A stretch of DNA of 61,776 nucleotides from Lachnospiraceae bacterium UBA6998 (GCA_002448395.1 DJXS01000079.1:1-61776), one strand, 5' to 3'. Positions 23,337 through 32,102 are shown, counted from the first letter of the stretch. A program made the numbers and translations. Notes: generated by a model not told the origin, from the sequence alone.

Positions 23337-24185
23337 TTATTGTACCGCACCGGATTTAAAATAAGCAACCGCAACGGCTCCGGGACCGGCATGCGTACCG
23401 ATGACGCTTCCGAGCTGTACGCAGTCCAAATCGGTGACATGGCCTTTCCAGAGGCACTGGCTGTCCTGAATGTACTGACGAAGCATGTCGTCTGAGAGAC
23501 CGGTATAGCCAAGCAGAAGAGGCATGGAGAAATCAACTCCGTTCTTGCGGATCTGCTCGATAAGAAGGTTGTTGGCTTTTTTGGAACCGTGGGCCTTACC
23601 GAGGACTGCGAGTTCACCGTCACGGGTTGTGACGACGGGCTTGATGCCCAGGACGCCGCCGGCTAAAGCAGCCGCACCGGAGATCCTGCCGCCCTTTTTC
23701 AGGTATTCAAGGGTATCGACCATGGCGACAAGACCGACCTCATCTCGCTTTTTTGACAGGTGATTCGCCAGTTCATCGAGTCCCATGCCTTCCTCCGCGC
23801 AGCGCAAAGCATACTCCGCAAGTACCCCGGAAGCGATGGATACGTTCTTACTGTCTACGACGCGGACATTCGGGAAATCCTCTGCGGCGATGCAAGCGCT
23901 CTGATAGGTGCCGGAAAGGCGCGAGGAGACTGTGATCACGATGGCTTCGTCGCCTTTTTCCTGTAGATCCCGAAACACATCCGCAAATGCTGCGGGCGTT
24001 GCCTGGCTGGTCTTGGGAAGTTCCGGGCTGGAGACGAGCTTTTGATAAAACTCCTGCTTATTTATTGTGACTCCGTCGATGTAATCTTTCTCTCCGAATG
24101 TGACGGTGAGCGGGACGACGGTAAAAAGATTGCTGTATTTATCTGCAATATCTACTGTGGAATCGGTAATGATTCTTACTGGCAT
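23337..24185 (-). CDS. DegV family fatty-acid-binding protein
   Basis: A 282-residue DegV protein: VRIITDSTVDIADKYSNLFTVVPLTVTFGEKDYIDG at the N-terminus, LPKTSQATPAAF, IVITVSSRLSGTYQSACIAAED, VDTLEYLKKGGRISG and GTHAGPGAVAVAYF at the C-terminus. DegV/FakB proteins hold a fatty acid for the FakA kinase; no fakA is adjacent. RBS AGGAGG is at the expected distance. It diverges from fba across a 309-bp gap. Confidence 0.93.
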   Translation of the reverse strand: MPVRIITDSTVDIADKYSNLFTVVPLTVTFGEKDYIDGVTINKQEFYQKLVSSPELPKTSQATPAAFADVFRDLQEKGDEAIVITVSSRLSGTYQSACIAAEDFPNVRVVDSKNVSIASGVLAEYALRCAEEGMGLDELANHLSKKRDEVGLVAMVDTLEYLKKGGRISGAAALAGGVLGIKPVVTTRDGELAVLGKAHGSKKANNLLIEQIRKNGVDFSMPLLLGYTGLSDDMLRQYIQDSQCLWKGHVTDLDCVQLGSVIGTHAGPGAVAVAYFKSGAVQ

Positions 24186-24302
24186 AAGTGTGTTCCTCCT
24201 TTAAATCTCAAGAACAATGGTGAATGTTGATTTGTCAACGTTCTGAAGAATATCACCGACTTGTTGAAATGTCAACAAGTTTTTCGGACTTTTTCGCAAA
24301 CC

Positions 24303-24420
24303 ACCCCAGAGGTCGATTTCCCGAACCTACCCCGAGGTCAACCTACCCCAGAGGTCGATTTCCCCGGTTTCTGGTTTTTTCAAACAAACTACCCCAGAGG
24401 TCGATTTTTCCAGAGGTCGA
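24303..24420 (+). repeat. Core array in the fba promoter region
   Basis: Exact ACCCCAGAGGTC at 24303-24314, 24345-24356 and 24391-24402, plus truncated forms (CCCCGAGGTC near 24330, CCAGAGGTC at 24410). Flank CGATTT is duplicated with each. The last copy ends about 20 bp before a TATAAT at 24440-24445; the matching -35 position (24417-24422, TCGATT) lies in the repeat flank. The gap 24186-24494 contains nothing else I can name. Confidence 0.88.
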
Positions 24421-24494
24421 TTTTTTCCCGCGAAAGCATTATAATAATGATAGTAACTTCCAAAACATTAACTAATAAAAAAGGAGACAACGAA

Positions 24495-25463
24495 ATGGCA
24501 TTAGTTACTACGACCGAAATGTTTAAAAAGGCTTATGACGGCGGTTATGCTATCGGCGCTTTCAATGTGAACAACATGGAAATCGTCCAGGGCATTACAG
24601 AAGCAGCAGGCGAACTGAACAGCCCCGTAATTCTTCAGGTATCCAAGGGTGCACGCGCATATGCAAATCACACCTATCTGGTGAAACTGGTTGAGGCAGC
24701 TGTTATTGAGAATCCTCAGATCCCGATCGCACTTCATCTTGATCACGGTGATTCTTTTGAACTGTGCAAGAACTGCATCGACGGTGGATTCACTTCTGTT
24801 ATGATCGATGCTTCTTCCAAGTCCTTTGAAGATAACATCGCTCTGACAAAGCAGGTAGTTGAATATGCACACGCACACGGCGTAGTGGTAGAGGCAGAGC
24901 TCGGAACTCTCGAAGGCGTAGAGGATGAAGTTGTTGTCGAGGCAGGCAAGGCCAGCTACACTCGTCCCGAAGAAGTAGAGGAATTCGTTACCAGAACCGG
25001 CTGCGATTCCCTTGCTATCGCGATCGGCACTTCCCACGGCGCTTATAAGTTCAAACCTGAGCAGTGCACACGCAATGCGGACGGCATCCTTGTTCCTCCG
25101 CCGCTTCGTTTCGACGTTCTTGAGGAAGTTTCCAAGAGACTGCCCGGATTCCCGATCGTTCTGCACGGATCTTCTTCTGTTCCGCAGGAATTCGTAAAGA
25201 TGGTCAACACATACGGCGGCAACATGCCCGATGCTATCGGCATTCCGGAGTATGAGCTTCGTCATGCTGCAGAGCTTTCCGTCTGCAAGATCAACATCGA
25301 CTCTGATATCCGCCTGGCTATGACCGGCAACATCAGGAAATACTTTGCAGAGCATCCGGATCACTTCGATCCCAGACAGTATCTCAAACCCGCAAGACAG
25401 GCGGTTAAGGATATGGTCGCTCACAAGATCGTCAACGTTCTCGGCAGCGCAGGCAAAGCTTGA
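24495..25463 (+). CDS. fba: Class II fructose-1,6-bisphosphate aldolase
   Basis: A 322-residue zinc aldolase that splits fructose 1,6-bisphosphate into dihydroxyacetone phosphate and glyceraldehyde 3-phosphate. It has GAFNVNNMEIVQGI, the active-site HLDHGD (Asp83, zinc ligand His84), EAELGTLEG, GTSHGAYKF (zinc His), and VLHGSSSVP. The start follows AAGGAG by 9 nt; an upstream open extension to 24261 lies in the repeat array and is rejected. Codon use is strongly biased (few rare codons), as expected for a highly expressed glycolytic gene. A 19-bp-stem terminator follows. Confidence 0.95.
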   Translation: MALVTTTEMFKKAYDGGYAIGAFNVNNMEIVQGITEAAGELNSPVILQVSKGARAYANHTYLVKLVEAAVIENPQIPIALHLDHGDSFELCKNCIDGGFTSVMIDASSKSFEDNIALTKQVVEYAHAHGVVVEAELGTLEGVEDEVVVEAGKASYTRPEEVEEFVTRTGCDSLAIAIGTSHGAYKFKPEQCTRNADGILVPPPLRFDVLEEVSKRLPGFPIVLHGSSSVPQEFVKMVNTYGGNMPDAIGIPEYELRHAAELSVCKINIDSDIRLAMTGNIRKYFAEHPDHFDPRQYLKPARQAVKDMVAHKIVNVLGSAGKA

Positions 25464-25488
25464 GACCATTCATAACAATGTAAATACT

Positions 25489-25534
25489 GGCTGTGAAGAA
25501 ACGGGAGAATCCTCCCGTTTCTTCACAGCCATTT
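25489..25534 (+). terminator. Long-stem terminator after fba
   Basis: A 19-bp perfect stem: arms 25489-25507 and 25512-25530 (GGCTGTGAAG... with ...CTTCACAGCC), a 4-nt loop AATC, then ATTTGTTTT. Confidence 0.92.
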
Positions 25535-25551
25535 GTTTTAGGCAATATTTT

Positions 25552-25563
25552 ACCCCAGAGGTC
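25552..25563 (+). repeat. Core repeat after the fba terminator
   Basis: Exact ACCCCAGAGGTC preceded by a variant of the second motif (CAATATTT) and followed by ATGAAGG. No gene starts there. Confidence 0.9.
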
Positions 25564-25681
25564 ATGAAGGTCCTTGAAAAAGAGAAATGACATAATGGAA
25601 TACGCAGATCGGGACCAATAACCGCAACGCAAAGTTCATACGCTGCAAAAAAGTAATTATGAAAGAAAGGAGTGCAGCTTT

Positions 25682-27619
25682 ATGTCATACGAAAAACTAT
25701 TCGAACCCGGCATGATCGGAAATCTTGAACTCAAGAACCGCATCGTGATGCCCGCTATGGGATGTTCCCTGGCGGAGTCCACCGGCGAAGCCGGAGCCCG
25801 CATGATCAAGTACTACGCTGACCGCGCAAGAGGCGGAGCGGGCCTGATCATCACCGAGATCACCCGCGTCGACGACGAGACCGGCGTCGGCACACCTAAC
25901 CAGCTGAGCGTAACCAACACCCATATGATTGCGCAGCTTTCGCGTCTGGCAGAAGCTGTGCACGCCTATGATACGAAGATCTTCGTTCAGCTTCACCATC
26001 CGGGCAACCAGACCCCCAGCCGGCTGATCGGCGGCAAGCAGCCCGTCTCGGCATCGGACGTCACCTGCAAAGTCATCGGCGAACAGCCCCGCGCGCTGAC
26101 CACCGAGGAAGTCGAGGCCATGGTCCGCAAATTTGTCACCGGCGCTGTGATCGCCCAGAAGTCCGGCATCGACGGCGTCGAGATCCACGCCGCGCACGGC
26201 TATCTGGTCAGCCAGTTCCTCTCGCCCCACACCAACAAGCGCACCGACAAATACGGCGGCAGTTTTGAGGGCCGGATGCGCTTTATCACAGAGATCATCA
26301 TGGGCATCAAGGCCTATTGCGGCCCTAAGTTCCCGATCTCTGTGCGCATGAACGGCAGCGATTACCTGTCCGACGGCATCACTGAGGAGGACGGCATCGC
26401 TCAGGCAAAATATCTCGAAGCCCTCGGCATCAGCTGCATCAACGTCAGCTGCGGCACATACGATTCAGGCGCGACCATCATTGAGCCGAGCTATTTTGCA
26501 GAGGGGTGGAAGATCAATCTGGCCTCCAACATCCGCAAGGCTGTGAAGATTCCCGTCATCGCTGTCTGCAATGTCAAGCACCCTGCTTTTGCCGAGAAGA
26601 TGCTCGAAAATGGCGCTGTAGATTTTGTCGGCATCGCGCGCGGCCACTTGGCAGATCCCAACTGGGGCAAAAAAGCGAAATCCGGCAAGGACATCCTGAT
26701 CCGCAAATGTCTGGGATGCATGGAGTGCTTCAGGATCCTCAACGACGGACTACCTCTGGGGTGCACTGTCAACCCGGTTCTGGGCCGCGAATTTGAATAC
26801 GGCGACGAGAAGCTTGTTAAGAACGGCACCGGCCGCAAAGTGGCAGTCATAGGCGGAGGCCCCGCGGGCATGGAAGCTGCCCTTACGCTGGCCAAACGCG
26901 GATTCGACACTATTTTGTTCGAGGCGCAGGATAAACTGGGCGGAACCGCTAATCTCGCTGCGATCCCTCCGAATAAAGGAATGATCACGGAATTTGTGGA
27001 GACTATGCAGGCACAGCTTGAGGAAGCAGGTGTGGATGTGCGCCTTTGCGCGAAGGCGGATCCTGAGGTGCTCAAGGCGATCGGTGCGGAGGCCGTCTTT
27101 ATGGCAGCGGGCGGAAGTCCGGTACTGCCGTCCATACCCGGTATTGAAAGTGCTGTAACAGCAGAAGAGATCCTTGGCAGAGAGACACCTCCCGCTGATC
27201 AAAACATCGTCATTATCGGAGGCGGTGTCACAGGACTTGAGACAGCAGAATACCTCTCTGAGAAAAACAAGGTCTCAGTAGTCGAGATGCTCGACAAAGT
27301 AGGCGGAAACCTGTATCCCAGCGTAGTCATGCACCTCGCCCAGGAGATCATGAAGAACGGCGGCAGCATTATGAAGGGCAGGAAGCTGACAGCCGTTGAG
27401 GACGGAGCGGTTACTATCGCGGACGCAAAGACCGGCGAGGAGACAAGCCTGCCCGCTGACCTGGTCGTTCTGGCAATGGGCGTTCGTCCTGACAGACCCG
27501 ACTATGATGCGCTGCGAGAAGCGTACGGAGATAAGCTCATCCTGGTGGGAGACTCCGCGAGGCCTGGGCAGATCTACGACGCGCTGCACAGCGGACACGA
27601 CAAGGCTTTCGTATATTGA
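25682..27619 (+). CDS. Old Yellow Enzyme-type NAD(P)H:flavin oxidoreductase with FAD domain
   Basis: A 645-residue protein of the 2,4-dienoyl-CoA reductase / BaiCD group. Residues 1-330: FMN-binding TIM barrel (LFEPGMIGNLELKNRIVMPAMG, VEIHAAHGYLVSQFLSPHTNKRTDKYGGSFEGR). Residues about 343-364: 4Fe-4S cluster cysteines (CLGCMEC and GCTVNP). Residues about 385-640: two dinucleotide folds (VAVIGGGPAGMEAAL, IVIIGGGVTGLETAEYL). It should reduce an activated C=C bond in an anaerobic pathway, with electrons from NADH through FAD and the cluster to FMN. RBS GGAG. The middle of the gene uses many C-ending codons (GGC, CGC, ATC), somewhat unlike its neighbours. A near-copy of the repeat core lies at 26751. 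Confidence 0.9.
   Translation: MSYEKLFEPGMIGNLELKNRIVMPAMGCSLAESTGEAGARMIKYYADRARGGAGLIITEITRVDDETGVGTPNQLSVTNTHMIAQLSRLAEAVHAYDTKIFVQLHHPGNQTPSRLIGGKQPVSASDVTCKVIGEQPRALTTEEVEAMVRKFVTGAVIAQKSGIDGVEIHAAHGYLVSQFLSPHTNKRTDKYGGSFEGRMRFITEIIMGIKAYCGPKFPISVRMNGSDYLSDGITEEDGIAQAKYLEALGISCINVSCGTYDSGATIIEPSYFAEGWKINLASNIRKAVKIPVIAVCNVKHPAFAEKMLENGAVDFVGIARGHLADPNWGKKAKSGKDILIRKCLGCMECFRILNDGLPLGCTVNPVLGREFEYGDEKLVKNGTGRKVAVIGGGPAGMEAALTLAKRGFDTILFEAQDKLGGTANLAAIPPNKGMITEFVETMQAQLEEAGVDVRLCAKADPEVLKAIGAEAVFMAAGGSPVLPSIPGIESAVTAEEILGRETPPADQNIVIIGGGVTGLETAEYLSEKNKVSVVEMLDKVGGNLYPSVVMHLAQEIMKNGGSIMKGRKLTAVEDGAVTIADAKTGEETSLPADLVVLAMGVRPDRPDYDALREAYGDKLILVGDSARPGQIYDALHSGHDKAFVY
26751..26762 (+). repeat. 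Possible core repeat in the oxidoreductase gene
   Basis: TACCTCTGGGGT, one base off GACCTCTGGGGT, read as Leu-Pro-Leu-Gly between cluster cysteines. The segment fits the protein family well, so this may be chance. Confidence 0.35.
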
Positions 27620-27627
27620 AAAAAGGG

Positions 27628-27704
27628 ACCCCAGAGGTCTCCTAATGCTTTTTTATATGTGAAAAGCTACCCCAGAGGTCCCATTAGTGCAGAGGTCCCA
27701 TTAG
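27628..27704 (+). repeat. Last core repeats of the zone
   Basis: Exact ACCCCAGAGGTC at 27628-27639 (stem extended by GGG/CTC) and 27669-27680; AGAGGTCCCATTAG is duplicated at about 27674 and 27691. No exact core is seen between here and position 61776. Confidence 0.9.
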
Positions 27705-27708
27705 CGGC

Positions 27709-28626
27709 TCACGCCTCTTCGTCGGCCCAGATATCTGTGGGCTTTCCGCCCAGCTTTATGCCGATCGCCACAAGTGCGACCAGGACCACGACCTGGATCG
27801 CGATAGCCGGGACCGTTCCCTCGACGCCGAAGGCGACGTTGTAGAAGAAGCTGTCCCGCGCCGACGCCGCATCAAGACTGAACACCGAGTAAGGGACGAC
27901 ATTTCCGCTGTTGGGCAGTCCCGCAAGAATGCTCTGCGTGAAATTCCAGCCGGCATGCGCGGCCATCGCCATCCACAAACTGTCAAAATAGTAAACCATC
28001 GCACTAAAGAGCAGACCCGTCACGACGAGGTCCACGATCGCCATAACTGATATGCCATTGTTTCCCAGGTGGATCATTCCGAAGAAGACGGAATTGACGA
28101 GCACCGCCAGCCAGAACTTGCCTTTGTAAGTGCGCAGGACACGCTGATAAATGAAGCCGCGGCAGATCATTTCTTCAGCCGCCGACTGCACGAAGACAGC
28201 GATAAAGAGAATAATGAAAGGTATCAGTTCAAACTTGTCAAAATACATCCTGATATCGCCGTGCATCCAGGCCATCAGTATGAGTGCGCCGTTCATACCG
28301 ATACCTATTAGGAGGCCGATCAGCAGGTTGATGACATTGTTGCCCTTACAGCCGGTTCCGTATGCTTTAAACAGGGGACGGTTTTTCTTAATGAGCCCAT
28401 TCAAAAAGAGAACGAGCCAGATACCTGCGAAAGAAAAGTATAAGCCGGCTGTGGTACCCAGGTCACTGCTGTATGCGCCGGATACCAGCACAGCAAGTTC
28501 ACCTATGAGCTGGCCCGCCAGAATCAGAATATAAGCCAGTATGCAGGTCCAGATCGCGGAGCCGAAGATGATCTGCGGGATTGTTTTCCCGGGTTTCTGT
28601 TCAGAAAAAGGTTCGTTGTTTGCCAT
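27709..28626 (-). CDS. CPBP family intramembrane protease (CAAX-type)
   Basis: A 305-residue membrane protein with about eight helices and the Abi/CPBP motifs: SAAEEMICRGFIYQRVLR (EExxxR), FGMIHLGNNG (FxxxH) and AAHAGWNFTQS (HxxxN-type). These form the glutamate/histidine site of type II CAAX-like proteases, implicated in peptide processing or self-immunity to bacteriocins. RBS AAGGAG. Its 3' end abuts the last repeats of the zone. No bacteriocin genes are adjacent. Confidence 0.88.
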   Translation of the reverse strand: MANNEPFSEQKPGKTIPQIIFGSAIWTCILAYILILAGQLIGELAVLVSGAYSSDLGTTAGLYFSFAGIWLVLFLNGLIKKNRPLFKAYGTGCKGNNVINLLIGLLIGIGMNGALILMAWMHGDIRMYFDKFELIPFIILFIAVFVQSAAEEMICRGFIYQRVLRTYKGKFWLAVLVNSVFFGMIHLGNNGISVMAIVDLVVTGLLFSAMVYYFDSLWMAMAAHAGWNFTQSILAGLPNSGNVVPYSVFSLDAASARDSFFYNVAFGVEGTVPAIAIQVVVLVALVAIGIKLGGKPTDIWADEEA

Positions 28627-28686
28627 GGATTACTCCTTATTGTTCTATTTTTTTATTTCCGATTTCCATTCACAAAATAGTATACG

Positions 28687-28730
28687 CAAAAAAAACAATA
28701 ACATACATAAAAAAGTATGTTGTTTTTTTG
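28687..28730. terminator. A-rich hairpin between divergent genes
   Basis: GCAAAAAAA...ACATAC at 28686-28706 pairs imperfectly with GTATGTTGTTTTTTTGC (28715-28731), with a small bulge. It lies upstream of both neighbouring genes, so it is more likely a leader or promoter-region structure than a terminator. Confidence 0.4.
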
Positions 28731-28797
28731 CCTCATTTCCGTATATTAAATGGAAGCACGAAAACGGAAAACAATATAACAATGGGAGGATAAGATC

Positions 28798-29175
28798 ATG
28801 AGACTTATACTGAATATACTTTGGCTGCTTTTCGGCGGACTGTTCAGCGCCCTCGGCTGGGTGCTTACGGGGTGCCTCTGGTGCATCACCGTGGTCGGCA
28901 TTCCGGTCGGCCTGCAGTGTTTTAAGCTGGCAAGCATTTCTCTTGACCCGTTTGGCAAAGAGATCGTCTATGATGATGAAAATGCAGTTTCTTTCCTGCT
29001 CAACATCCTGTGGATCATCTTCGGCGGGATTGAGATGGCAATCGGCAACGCACTCATCGGAATTGTACTGTGCATAACAATTATCGGAATCCCGTGGGGA
29101 AAACAGTATTTTAAGATCGCGAAGCTTTCACTCATGCCTTTCGGGGCGAGGGTAGAGCGCGAGCACATCCTGTAA
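28798..29175 (+). CDS. YccF domain membrane protein
   Basis: A 125-residue protein with two YccF repeats: LNILWLLFGGLFSALGWVLTGCLWCITVVGIPVGLQCFKLASISLDPFGKEI and LNILWIIFGGIEMAIGNALIGIVLCITIIGIPWGKQYFKIAKLSLMPFGARV. Each has two hydrophobic helices and a GIPxGxQxFKLAxxxLxPFG motif. Start is ATG 28798 behind GGGAGGA. Function unknown; a terminator follows. Confidence 0.93.
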   Translation: MRLILNILWLLFGGLFSALGWVLTGCLWCITVVGIPVGLQCFKLASISLDPFGKEIVYDDENAVSFLLNILWIIFGGIEMAIGNALIGIVLCITIIGIPWGKQYFKIAKLSLMPFGARVEREHIL

Positions 29176-29187
29176 AATGGAAGAATT

Positions 29188-29228
29188 AAGGGTACTTACA
29201 GCCGAAGAGGCTGCAGGTACCCTTTTTT
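29188..29228 (+). terminator. Terminator after yccF-like gene
   Basis: Outer stem AAGGGTAC (29188-29195) with GTACCCTT (29217-29224) and inner CAGCC/GGCTG, followed by six T. Confidence 0.88.
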
Positions 29229-29292
29229 ATTTCCCTTTACAGGAGGAAATGCGGTATGATAAAGGCGTATCTGATCAGAAGGAGGTGCTGAC

Positions 29293-30213
29293 ATGTACAG
29301 TGAAAAAATCGTTGTGGGGGCGGGAACGGAGTATCCGCTGAACGGACTTATGACGCTTCCGTCTGATCTGTCGAAACCGGTGCCCGCCGTTGTGATGGCG
29401 CACGGCTCCGGTGCCAGCAATATGGACGAAAAAGTGTTGAAACTTACGCCCTTTAAGGATCTCGCCGAAGGGCTCGCCAGGCATGGCATCGCCTCACTGC
29501 GTTATGACAAGCGAACTTTTGTGCACGGGCGCAAGATGATCAGGAATAAAAGCCTTACTGTAAAGGAAGAGACGATCGAAGACGCGCTGCTCGCAGTAGA
29601 GATGCTCAGGAAGGACCCGCGGATCGACCACGGCCGCATCTTTATTCTTGGTCACAGCATGGGAGCCATGCTCGCGCCGAGGATCGACGCGGAGGGCGCG
29701 GACGTCAAGGGGCTTATAATGATGGCGGGAACTCCTTACCGTCTTGAAGAAATCGTGCTGAGGCAGCTCAGGCAGGCCGGCCGCGGCAGCTCGATCCTGA
29801 AAGCGATCATAGGACTGGAGTACAGGTTTTACAAAAAGAGATTTCACGGCCTCTATCAGATGAGCGACAAGGAAGCGAAAAGAAAGAAGTTCGCGGGAAA
29901 TATGTCGCTGTACTATTTCAAGGAGATGGGTCAAAAAACAGCTGCCGACTATCTTTTGGCAAGCAAAAAACCGGTGCTGATCCTGCAGGGCGGAAAGGAC
30001 TTCCAGGTACTTGCGAAGCGGGATTACAGGATGTTTAAGAAGCTCCTCGCAGGCAGGGAAAATACAGAATACAAATTGTATCCCGAACTGAATCACATCT
30101 TTGTGAAGGGAATCTATAATGACATTCTCAAGGCGTCCAAAGAGTACAGTGTGGAGCAGCATATAGGAGAAGACGTGATCGGGGATATTGCGGCTTTCAT
30201 TCACCGTAATTGA
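29293..30213 (+). CDS. Alpha/beta hydrolase
   Basis: A 306-residue cytoplasmic serine hydrolase: YPLNGLMTLPSDLSKPVPAVVMAHGSGASNMDEK (oxyanion HGSG), IASLRYDKRTF, nucleophile elbow LGHSMGAMLAPRI (Ser), PVLILQGGKDFQV (Asp) and YPELNHIF (His). It resembles dienelactone hydrolase/esterase enzymes that act on small esters. RBS AGGAGGTG. It is the first gene of a tightly spaced run with the RyR/TrkA genes (15-bp gap), so it may belong to that system. Confidence 0.88.
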   Translation: MYSEKIVVGAGTEYPLNGLMTLPSDLSKPVPAVVMAHGSGASNMDEKVLKLTPFKDLAEGLARHGIASLRYDKRTFVHGRKMIRNKSLTVKEETIEDALLAVEMLRKDPRIDHGRIFILGHSMGAMLAPRIDAEGADVKGLIMMAGTPYRLEEIVLRQLRQAGRGSSILKAIIGLEYRFYKKRFHGLYQMSDKEAKRKKFAGNMSLYYFKEMGQKTAADYLLASKKPVLILQGGKDFQVLAKRDYRMFKKLLAGRENTEYKLYPELNHIFVKGIYNDILKASKEYSVEQHIGEDVIGDIAAFIHRN

Positions 30214-30227
30214 AGGAAGGATTTATA

Positions 30228-32102
30228 ATGACTGCACTTTGGGTTATTGTTCTGTCGATCATCATATTCACGGCGCTCGTGATCAATATGGCTTTCAAGC
30301 CGGCGTATTCCGCGAAGCTGACGGCGTATCTGATGGTGATCGCCGTTATGGGCGGAAGCATTATATATGGAAAAGGCTATACTGACGTTACCGGGAATAT
30401 GTTCCTGTCGCTTGTCAGGACGCCGTTTTCCGTCATCGGCATGTTTCTGGGCAAAAATGATATGTCCGCGATCAGCGGATCGCCCTGGATGAAGTCGGGC
30501 CTTGGGGTATTCTGCTTCTGGCTCTTTCATCTGATGGCGTTTTACTCCATTGCAAGCGCCGCCATGGTCACGGTGGGCTCTGCCGGACTAAGGAAGCTCA
30601 GGCTGTTCCTGGCGCTGAACGGAGACCTGACCATCATATACGGCGTCAATGACAACAGCATAAAAGTGGGCCGCGAGTGCCTTACCCGTGAGAACAGCGC
30701 AGTGGTCATGATCAGTGAAAACGACGCGGAGCCCAGGGCGCAGGAGATCATCAATATGGGGATGGCGATCATCACCGGCAAAGGGATCGCTCAGTCCTCT
30801 GACCGGGAGCTTAGGAAACTGAAGATCAGCGCCAGGGATAAAATAGAGATCTTTGCGCTGGACCAGAACCCGCAGAAGAATCTTTTCTACGCCTTAAAAC
30901 TTAAAGACGCATTTGAAGGGATGAAGGTATCCCCGGCCAAGACCAGCCTGACTCTGGCAGGAACGGAGGAGATCATCGCCTCCATGCTGCAGGTCTCGAA
31001 AGACCGGTACGGCTTCGGCTATGTGAATGTATTTGAACCCTCAGAACTCATGGCGAGAGCAATGATCCGGCTGTGTCCGCCTTGGGAATGCATAAGTTTT
31101 GATGAAAAAGGCAGGGCCGGGCAGGATTTTGACTGTATCGTGGTAGGCCTTGGGGAATGCGGACAGGCGGTCCTTCGTCATCTGATCATGAACGGCCAGT
31201 TTGTGGGAAGCCGTTTCCACGCCGCGGTGTTCTCCCCGATGAGCGGTCAGGAAGCAGGCTATCTCTTTGCGGAGTGCAGGGAACTTGTAAATCAGTACGA
31301 CATAGAACTCAGAAATGACGACGGCAGGAGCAAAGAGTTCTATGACTATCTGGAAAGCAGACTGGACACGGTAAAATATATTGCCGTGTGCACAGGAAAT
31401 GATGAGATGAACACGGAGATCGCCGATCACCTTATGCTCTATCTTGGGAGAATGAACGCCGAGGACATTTGCGTTCTCAAGTGTGTCAAAGAGCAGGTGA
31501 GCTACCAGAAGGCGATCGGAAGCGGAATCCAGACCCGGAGTGTGTATTCCTACGACATGCTGTCTGCCGTAAAAGAGGACAGGAACGCGATCCTGATCAA
31601 CAGCGTTTACGATAGTTCTGACAGATCCGACTGGGACAAATGGGTGGCCTGCGACTCCTTCAGCAAGATGTCCTCCAGAGCGTCCGCGGAATTTCTTCCC
31701 GCGATCGTCAAGGCTTCCGGAAGCACCAGGGAAGAGGCTATGAATGACGATTGGGAACGGCTGCTCGGAGAAGCGAAGCTCGATGTGCTGGGAGAAATGG
31801 AGCATTTGCGCTGGTGCGCTTTCCATTTCTGCAGCGGATACAGAGTGATGACCGACGAGGAGTTTGACAATAGGGCTGCGGAATACATAAAGAATCTGAG
31901 TGAGGGAAGACCCGCGAACCCAAGAATCGGCAAAGATACCGACGAGAGGAGTCACGCCTGCCTGATCCCCTACGAAAAGCTGGACAAGCTGTCTGAGAAG
32001 GAAAAAGGTATTACCGGAAGAAATATTGATTACAAGCAGTCCGATATCAACAATGTCCTGATCATTCCCAGGATTCTGAGACAGGAACAGGCGGAGGGTT
32101 AA
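30228..32102 (+). CDS. Membrane protein with two TrkA-N-like folds and a RyR-like C-terminal domain
   Basis: A 624-residue protein. Residues 1-125 contain four hydrophobic helices (WVIVLSIIIFTALVINMAF, LTAYLMVIAVMGGSIIYG, FLSLVRTPFSVIGMFLG, VFCFWLFHLMAFYSIASAAM). Two Rossmann-like segments follow: LTIIYGVNDNSIKVGRECL (about 145) and DFDCIVVGLGECGQAVLRHLI (about 300). The C-terminal part, MEHLRWCAFHFCSGYR to RSHACLIPYEKLDKLSEKEK, matches the ryanodine-receptor-like (RyR) repeat, which has 'E..H..W...r...GW' and 'hP.LvPYeeL'. It has no selectivity filter, unlike the next gene, with which it is coupled (1-bp gap). It probably senses a nucleotide- or NAD-type ligand and signals to the channel; this is inference. 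Confidence 0.72.
   Translation: MTALWVIVLSIIIFTALVINMAFKPAYSAKLTAYLMVIAVMGGSIIYGKGYTDVTGNMFLSLVRTPFSVIGMFLGKNDMSAISGSPWMKSGLGVFCFWLFHLMAFYSIASAAMVTVGSAGLRKLRLFLALNGDLTIIYGVNDNSIKVGRECLTRENSAVVMISENDAEPRAQEIINMGMAIITGKGIAQSSDRELRKLKISARDKIEIFALDQNPQKNLFYALKLKDAFEGMKVSPAKTSLTLAGTEEIIASMLQVSKDRYGFGYVNVFEPSELMARAMIRLCPPWECISFDEKGRAGQDFDCIVVGLGECGQAVLRHLIMNGQFVGSRFHAAVFSPMSGQEAGYLFAECRELVNQYDIELRNDDGRSKEFYDYLESRLDTVKYIAVCTGNDEMNTEIADHLMLYLGRMNAEDICVLKCVKEQVSYQKAIGSGIQTRSVYSYDMLSAVKEDRNAILINSVYDSSDRSDWDKWVACDSFSKMSSRASAEFLPAIVKASGSTREEAMNDDWERLLGEAKLDVLGEMEHLRWCAFHFCSGYRVMTDEEFDNRAAEYIKNLSEGRPANPRIGKDTDERSHACLIPYEKLDKLSEKEKGITGRNIDYKQSDINNVLIIPRILRQEQAEG

Noticed and set aside
26751..26762. A definite repeat insertion in the oxidoreductase
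   Set aside because: One base differs and the encoded residues fit the conserved cluster region, so chance is likely. Listed at low confidence only.
8772..27680. CRISPR array
   Set aside because: The repeats are 12 bp, irregularly spaced, on both strands, inside genes, and their spacers are local duplications. No cas gene is in the window.
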